Assembly: GCA_022822565.1 (NCBI GenBank)
Contig: JAJEAX010000045.1
Location: forward strand, 1 to 42,936
DNA length: 42,936 bases
Reading direction: 5' to 3'
From: Candidatus Latescibacterota bacterium
GTDB lineage: Bacteria; Latescibacterota; UBA2968
Position 1 is the first letter of the stretch; each line of letters starts with the position of its first letter. Shown here piece by piece: positions 37,497 to 42,936 of this stretch. Under the pieces are notes generated by a model. It was not told the origin of the DNA. It saw nothing but the letters and a program-made list of their open reading frames with translations, and searched no databases. A program made the translations under genes and the position numbers.

Positions 37497-38489
37497 TTGA
37501 ATGGCAAACGATTCAACCAGATAAGCGATTGGACTCGTCGGGTTAAGACATCCCTGCAAAAACTGAATTTAAGCAATTATGAGGACTCGCACTTTCGTTC
37601 CTCGTTGTATCGTCCGTTCTGTAAAAAACATCTTTACTTTGATCACTTATGGAATGAAATGCGTTATCAACAGTATCGAGTTTTTCCCACGTCTGAGACA
37701 GAAGCAGAAAATCGAGCGATTTGTGTTGCTGGCATTGGCGATAGAAAGGGATTTGGTTGTCTTACAACAAACACGATCCCCAATTTAGACCTCGCTTTTG
37801 AAAAAACCCAATGCTTCCCCTTTTACACCTACGATGAGGACGGGACAAATCGCCGTGAGAATATCACCGATTGGGCGTTGGAACAATTTCGCGGGCATTA
37901 TGAAGATGACACAATCACGAAAGGGGATATATTCCATTATGTGTACGGTCTGCTCCACCATCCGGATTATCGAGAGCGGTATCAGGCGAATCTCAAGCGA
38001 GAATTACCGCGCATTCCGTTCACACCAGATACTGGATCGGAGTCCAGCACAGGCTTTTGGAGGTTTGCCAAAGCGGGGCAACGGCTATCGGAAATCCATG
38101 TCGGCTATGAGGACATGCCCGAATATCGGCTTGAGTTCATCGAAACGCCGGACATGCCGCTTGATTGGTGTGTGGAAAAGATGAGGTTTTTCAAAGACAA
38201 AACGCAGATTGTGTACAACGATTTTTTGACTCTCGCCGGGATTCCACCAGAAGCACTGGCCTATCGGCTCGGGAACCGGTCGGCATTGGAATGGATTATT
38301 GATCAATACCGCGTCAAAGAGGACAAACGAAGCGGTATCATCAACGACCCAAATCGCGAAGATGATCCCCAATATATCGTCAAGCTGATTCAAAAGGTGA
38401 TTACGGTGAGTTTGGAGACTGTGGAGATTGTGGCGGGGTTGCCGGGGTTGGGGATGAAAATAGCGAAAGGAGGAAGTGATGAGCACTGA
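37497..38489 (+). pseudogene. C-terminal fragment of a type ISP restriction-modification enzyme, 5'-truncated
   Basis: YRPFCKKHLYFDHLWNEMRYQQYRVFPT...CVAGIGDRKGFGCLTTNTIPNLDLAF.KTQCFPFYTYDEDG...DIFHYVYGLLHHPDYRERYQANLKRELPRIPF...ALEWIIDQYRVKEDKRSGIINDPNRE. No helicase or methylase; in-frame TAA immediately before the TTG start. Confidence 0.8.
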
Positions 38490-40260
38490 TTCAGATCGAA
38501 AACGGCTATCGCAAGCTGAGATGCTGGAGTGGTTGCAACGCGATCTAAAAATGACTGAGATGGTCACTGTGTATCTATCTGACAACCAAGAGTCCCACGA
38601 TTACGGCATTTATTGTGCTTTAATTCCTTCTGAGCAGATTGATCAGGTACTTTCTTCTTCGAGTTGGGACCTCCGTTGGGGTGATGGTATGCCTGCTGCC
38701 TCTATGTCTTATGAAGTTGGAGAAAAGCGAGTTCAATACCTTCGGTACGGTGTTACAGATAGGGTTGAACCTTTGGTTTTGGGGCGCGAATTCTCTGGTT
38801 TATATGATGCCTATATGGAAATATCTGAGGAGTTCCGCCTTTTCCACAAGCTCTATCACGACAGAAAGACGGATAAATACATCAAGATTGATGATGAAGG
38901 TAATGAATACACGGTGGCGGTTGTGGAGCCAGATTGTATCAAGATAAGGCTTAAGGAGATTCGTCAGTTTTTGGCAATTAAGGAGATGTATTTATCAATT
39001 CAATTTGCTTGCACAGAAAAATCAGAATACAATCTACAAGAACTCGGATTGGAGCCAGAAGAAAATGAATATCAGAAAGATCTCATGTGCTGGGCGCATG
39101 CCTACGTTGACTCCAGTTTGGGAAATTATCGCTCATTTAGTACACTCTCAGGCAAACGACTGGTTAAACCTCTGGCGAAATCCAAAAGCGGTTTATGGGG
39201 ATTTGCTGAGGAACAGAAAGAATATGCGGAATTTATCATTGATGTTGATGAGAATGGAGATGAAATTATCCGCACATCCGACCCGGATGCACTGGCAAAT
39301 AATTTCGGCGCAAATCCTGATGCGCCCCATTTTCTAACCCCAGTGCATTTTGACAAACAGGTTTTAGACAAATACTACCAACAGCCCAGTAAGTACAACG
39401 TAGATGCTTGGAGTCTGAGCTGTGGTAGCCTATGGCACATGTGGATTGACAAAAACCATGATGACAAAGTTTGTGCGTGGTTAGGACATCTTGGAGAAAG
39501 ATTGCCTTACAAAGAGCAACTACACTGGCGGACGCACAATATCCCTCCCCAAGGCGGTGTGAGTAAGGCTTTTTTTGATTGTGGAATCAAAGGAGAAGCG
39601 GCGAAATCAGACCGGCCAGAACACTTGTTTAGGGAACGTTATCAGGATTTACAAGATGCCTGTCAAGAGTATCTAGGTTGGCAGTTGTTGTTGCCACTGA
39701 GCACAGGTGATGAATACCATTTTCAAGGCTTGCGGATTCCAGCCACTGATGAGCAACGCGATTTTGATGAGTTAGTTTTGAGTCTCACAAAGATACTCAT
39801 TGATTCCTTAAACGAGAGGCGTCTAAACACGCTCATTTCTAAAGATCAAAAAGCAAAACTTAAAGGTAGCATTGCACGCCTTGAAGCTGTCCTTAGTTCC
39901 CATGAGGTTGAAGGTGCTACCGAGCGTATCGCCTTTCTGCGGAAGCTTCAGAGCCTGCGTTCCAGCAGTGCCGCACATCGCAAAGGTCGCAATTATCGAA
40001 AAATTGCCAAGGACTTCGGCGTTGAGAGTCGGCGTTTGCGCGATGTATTCACCGGAATTATTTGGCAGGCATTAGACGTGCTGGATTATTTCATCTTTCT
40101 TGTGCGAAGTAGCCCAATTAACCCTGAAATCGTTGAAAAAAATAAAATAGAAGAAGGATATGCGATTCTCGATGAGATGGTTGGATTTGCAAAATCTGAC
40201 CGAACTGACGGATCTGTCAATCATGATGAAATCATCTATGAATTGCGATCAAAACCATGA
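38476..40260 (+). CDS. Uncharacterised 594-aa protein, coupled to the ISP fragment; HEPN-like C-terminal motif
   Basis: Long ORF overlapping the previous gene by 14 nt and the next by 4 nt; C-terminus has LRSSSAAHRKGRNYRKIAKDFGVESRRLRDVF. No domain confidently recognised. Confidence 0.8.
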   Translation: MMSTDSDRKRLSQAEMLEWLQRDLKMTEMVTVYLSDNQESHDYGIYCALIPSEQIDQVLSSSSWDLRWGDGMPAASMSYEVGEKRVQYLRYGVTDRVEPLVLGREFSGLYDAYMEISEEFRLFHKLYHDRKTDKYIKIDDEGNEYTVAVVEPDCIKIRLKEIRQFLAIKEMYLSIQFACTEKSEYNLQELGLEPEENEYQKDLMCWAHAYVDSSLGNYRSFSTLSGKRLVKPLAKSKSGLWGFAEEQKEYAEFIIDVDENGDEIIRTSDPDALANNFGANPDAPHFLTPVHFDKQVLDKYYQQPSKYNVDAWSLSCGSLWHMWIDKNHDDKVCAWLGHLGERLPYKEQLHWRTHNIPPQGGVSKAFFDCGIKGEAAKSDRPEHLFRERYQDLQDACQEYLGWQLLLPLSTGDEYHFQGLRIPATDEQRDFDELVLSLTKILIDSLNERRLNTLISKDQKAKLKGSIARLEAVLSSHEVEGATERIAFLRKLQSLRSSSAAHRKGRNYRKIAKDFGVESRRLRDVFTGIIWQALDVLDYFIFLVRSSPINPEIVEKNKIEEGYAILDEMVGFAKSDRTDGSVNHDEIIYELRSKP

Positions 40261-40676
40261 TTTTTGTCGATAGCGGTGCCTGGATTGCCTTTTTAGATCC
40301 GACAGACCAATATCATAACGACTCTGTTGTGATTTACAACGATTTATTACAGCAGAAAATGCGGCTTTTAACAACAGATTATGTGGTTGATGAAACCATA
40401 ACGCGACTTCGATATGACGTGAGCCACTCAGTAGCGGTGCAGTTTCTCGACTTTATTGAAAGCGTTGAAAAAACTGGTGTTTTAACGATTTCGGAAATCG
40501 ATAAAACCCTGTTTCAAGAAGCAAAACGGCTTTTTCGTCAATACGATTCTGCAAAGTTATCGTTCACAGATTGTACCAGCTTCGCGGTTTGTCAGAAGCA
40601 TAAAATTTCTGAGACGTATGCTTTTGACGATCATTTTGCGATGATGGGGATAACTGTGCTCAAAACGGTTGAATAA
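40257..40676 (+). CDS. PIN domain ribonuclease toxin (VapC-like)
   Basis: MIFVDSGAWIAFLDPTDQYH; LLTTDYVVDETITRLR; LSFTDCTSFAVCQKHKISETYAFDDHF: PIN acidic residues. Confidence 0.9.
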   Translation: MIFVDSGAWIAFLDPTDQYHNDSVVIYNDLLQQKMRLLTTDYVVDETITRLRYDVSHSVAVQFLDFIESVEKTGVLTISEIDKTLFQEAKRLFRQYDSAKLSFTDCTSFAVCQKHKISETYAFDDHFAMMGITVLKTVE

Positions 40677-40882
40677 TGATGCTCAATATCAAACCAAAAT
40701 ATGTCGTGGATGAAAAAGGACTAAAGACCGCAGTCGTGCTGTCAATCAAAGATTATCGCGCTTTGATGCAACGGCTTGAGGATTTGGAAGACGCTTTAGA
40801 TCTGGATCGGGCGGTTGAAACGGCAACGAGCTTTCGGGAATATTCTGAAATACGAGCAGAATTACAGGTAGATTCTGATTGA
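40676..40882 (+). CDS. Phd/YefM-like antitoxin
   Basis: YVVDEKGLKTAVVLSIKDYRALMQRLEDLEDALDLDRAVE; start overlaps the PIN stop by 1 nt. Confidence 0.75.
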   Translation: MMLNIKPKYVVDEKGLKTAVVLSIKDYRALMQRLEDLEDALDLDRAVETATSFREYSEIRAELQVDSD

Positions 40883-40895
40883 GAAAGGAAAATGG

Positions 40896-41633
40896 ATGCC
40901 TCGTGGGCGATGTCATTTTGCGCTGGTGCTCGGGTTGCAGGAACTGCTCGAGCGCGATTTGCCAGAAGTGGGCGCATTGAGCGGGCGGTATTTGCCGGAG
41001 CTTGTGGCGGGTTCTATGGCGCCAGATGCGATGCGTTTGCTGGGGAAGATGGGCAAGTACAGGTCGCATTTTTATGAAGAGGATCGGCGCGAGACATGGG
41101 GCAAGTCCGTTTCGGGTATGTTTGAAGCACATCCCAATCTGGCGGATTATCGGAATCTGGATCCGCCAGATCGCGTTTTGTTGATGGGGTATATCGCGCA
41201 TTTGACGACGGATGAAGCGTTTCGCGATGAGGTGACGATTCACGTACATGGTATCGAAGATTGGCGGCCCATTATTTATGGGTTGTGGTCCTATGTAGAT
41301 GAGTTGCCCATTGTGTATCCAGGTGTCGCGGAGGTACTGGATCGGTTTGATGGGCGTGGAGTGGTGGGGTTTATCAATCGCGAAACAGTATCCCGATTTG
41401 TGATGCGCGCGCGTGGTTGGGCCGAGAGTGCAGACCCCGTTGATCTCGAGCGTATATTTCTCAAGATGATTGGTCGTCCCCCGTCCGATGATTTTGAAAA
41501 GCGTCTTGCTGAAAACAGGGGACGGGCAGATGCGTTTTTTGATGAGAATATAAAAGCGCGTTTTGTCGGTGAAGCGATTGCGCGTGGGCGAGACGAGATT
41601 GAGAAATTTGTAACTGGGGCATATAGCAGGTGA
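40896..41633 (+). CDS. Hypothetical protein resembling zinc-dependent phospholipase C-fold proteins
   Basis: CHFALVLGLQELL...YLPELVAGSMAPDAMRLLGKMGKYRSHFYEED...LLMGYIAHLTTDEAFRDEV; spaced His/Asp pattern. Confidence 0.6.
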   Translation: MPRGRCHFALVLGLQELLERDLPEVGALSGRYLPELVAGSMAPDAMRLLGKMGKYRSHFYEEDRRETWGKSVSGMFEAHPNLADYRNLDPPDRVLLMGYIAHLTTDEAFRDEVTIHVHGIEDWRPIIYGLWSYVDELPIVYPGVAEVLDRFDGRGVVGFINRETVSRFVMRARGWAESADPVDLERIFLKMIGRPPSDDFEKRLAENRGRADAFFDENIKARFVGEAIARGRDEIEKFVTGAYSR

Positions 41634-41639
41634 GGTATT

Positions 41640-41720
41640 ATCCGCAGATATTCGCAGATAAAAGGCAATAAATAGCAGACGACTATTTCTGTATCTGTTC
41701 ATCTGCGTTCATCTGTGGAT
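41640..41720. repeat. Imperfect palindromic intergenic repeat
   Basis: ATCCGCAGATATTCGCAGATA (41640-41660) versus CATCTGCGTTCATCTGTGGAT (41700-41720). Confidence 0.65.
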
Positions 41721-41742
41721 GCATTTTTAGAGATGGTTCGTT

Positions 41743-42936
41743 ATGGGAATTAAAGTGTGGATCGCGCTTATAGGTGTTTTTGCCAGTTTTGTACTTCTGG
41801 TGCAGGGGATGGGGTATGTGGCATTTTACCTTTCGCCGCGCGATCCGGATGCTATACAACGGGCATCGGAATTTGAGGCTATGATGGGTAGTCTGGTGCG
41901 TGCGCCCGAGGATGGTGCTGTGCCTGTGGTGCAGGCAGATGGGACGCGGGACCTCGAGGCTGCGATGGCGGATGTTGAGATCCCCAATCGCCATCCCGAG
42001 GCAACAGGGGCGGTGCATCGGGTGATGGAATGGTCGGGGGGACGATTTGGCGAAGCGCCTATGCTCGTCCAACGGGTGCGGGACGGGATCCTGCCGCCCG
42101 TATCGGAACGCCTGCCGGAAGATCCTCTTGTTATTGTGCCGCCGCAACAGCATGGGCCTTATGGGGGGACGTGGACGCGGTTTGCTACGGGTCCCCGCGA
42201 TGTGGGGATTGTCGAAGCCCGGTTTGCGTATGAAGGCTTGGTGCGATGGGATGCGATGGCGCAGGAAGTGATTCCCAATCTGGCCGTGCGGTGGGAGATT
42301 GCCGATGGGGGCCGCAGTTTTACATTTTATTTGCGGCGAGAAGTCAGGTGGTCAGACGGGCATCCGTTTACGGTTGATGATTTGATTTTCTGGTATGAGG
42401 ATGTGTTGCAAAACGAGGAGATAACGCCTGTTGTTCCGCGCGATTTTAAGCGGGGTGGGCAGGTGATGGGATTGGAGAAGGTCGATGATTATACGGTGCG
42501 GTTCACGTTTTTGGAACCCAATGGGTTGTTTATAAAGAAGTTGGCGTCGGGGCGCGGTTATGAGATGTTGCGCTATCCAGCCCATTATATGAAGCAATTT
42601 CATCCGAAGTACACGTCTTTGGAAAAGCTCGAGGCGATGAGCGAGGCCGCGGGTTTTGATTTGTGGAAGCAGCTTTTTGAAGATATGCGCGATTGGCGCA
42701 ATCCGGATATCCCGCGTTTGTGGCCGTGGATTGTGGTTGCGCCGCCGCCTGCACGCCCGGCGGTTCTGGAGCGCAATCCCTTTTATTGGAAGGTTGATCC
42801 CGATGGGAATCAATTGCCGTACATCGACCGCATGACGTTTGAGATTTTTGATCCTGAGACCATTAATCTCAAGGCGATCAACGGGGAAATAGGCATGCAG
42901 GGGCGGCATCTCCAGTTCCAGAATTATCCGCTGTTT
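41743..42936 (+). CDS. ABC transporter substrate-binding protein, solute-binding family 5, 3'-truncated by window edge
   Basis: From ATG at 41743, open to the edge: MGIKVWIALIGVFASFVLLVQGMGYVAFYLSPRDPD...GPYGGTWTRF...FAYEGLVRWD...NLAVRWEIADGGRSFTFYLRREVRWSDGHPFTVDDLIFWYEDVL. Confidence 0.9.
   Translation, partial: MGIKVWIALIGVFASFVLLVQGMGYVAFYLSPRDPDAIQRASEFEAMMGSLVRAPEDGAVPVVQADGTRDLEAAMADVEIPNRHPEATGAVHRVMEWSGGRFGEAPMLVQRVRDGILPPVSERLPEDPLVIVPPQQHGPYGGTWTRFATGPRDVGIVEARFAYEGLVRWDAMAQEVIPNLAVRWEIADGGRSFTFYLRREVRWSDGHPFTVDDLIFWYEDVLQNEEITPVVPRDFKRGGQVMGLEKVDDYTVRFTFLEPNGLFIKKLASGRGYEMLRYPAHYMKQFHPKYTSLEKLEAMSEAAGFDLWKQLFEDMRDWRNPDIPRLWPWIVVAPPPARPAVLERNPFYWKVDPDGNQLPYIDRMTFEIFDPETINLKAINGEIGMQGRHLQFQNYPLF

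Noticed and set aside
40746-41702. 318-aa minus ORF opposite the PLC-like gene
   Set aside because: No motifs, spans an intergenic palindrome and antisense to coupled genes; likely spurious.
42352-42909. 185-aa minus ORF at the right edge
   Set aside because: Antisense to the solute-binding protein, which has clear family 5 motifs.

Overview
The window is a 42.9 kb, gene-dense bacterial chromosomal segment. Gene content (sulfatase, BNR-propeller protein, TonB receptor, many propeller sensors) resembles a polysaccharide-degrading uncultured-type bacterium, but I cannot assign taxonomy from sequence alone. Supported content: a 5' sulfatase fragment at the left edge; an M48 protease next to a propeller+DUF898-like fusion; a DHDPS-like aldolase; a BNR_4-type propeller protein; M23 peptidase; HD phosphohydrolase; TetR regulator; tRNA-Arg(TCT) and tRNA-His(GTG); a phosphodiesterase coupled to a tetraheme cytochrome; NrdR; a methyltransferase; an XRE regulator; a frameshifted propeller/Y_Y_Y/sigma54-AAA+ activator followed by a GG-N10-GC sigma54 promoter and a TonB receptor; initiator tRNA-Met; a phoH-pgpH-ybeY-corC block; LysM protein and small lipoprotein; aspS; hisS; an RNase HII-YraN fusion; a heterodimeric ABC exporter pair; a zinc-ribbon protein; an SDR; an MBL-fold hydrolase; and a small defence-like cluster (5'-truncated type ISP R-M fragment, an unknown 594-aa protein with a HEPN-like RX5H motif, a PIN toxin and a Phd-like antitoxin). 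A phospholipase-C-like protein and a family 5 solute-binding protein fragment close the right edge. The best candidates for something undescribed are the 37.4-40.9 kb coupled cluster and the kinase-less propeller-sigma54 activator with its sigma54 promoter/TonB receptor target.
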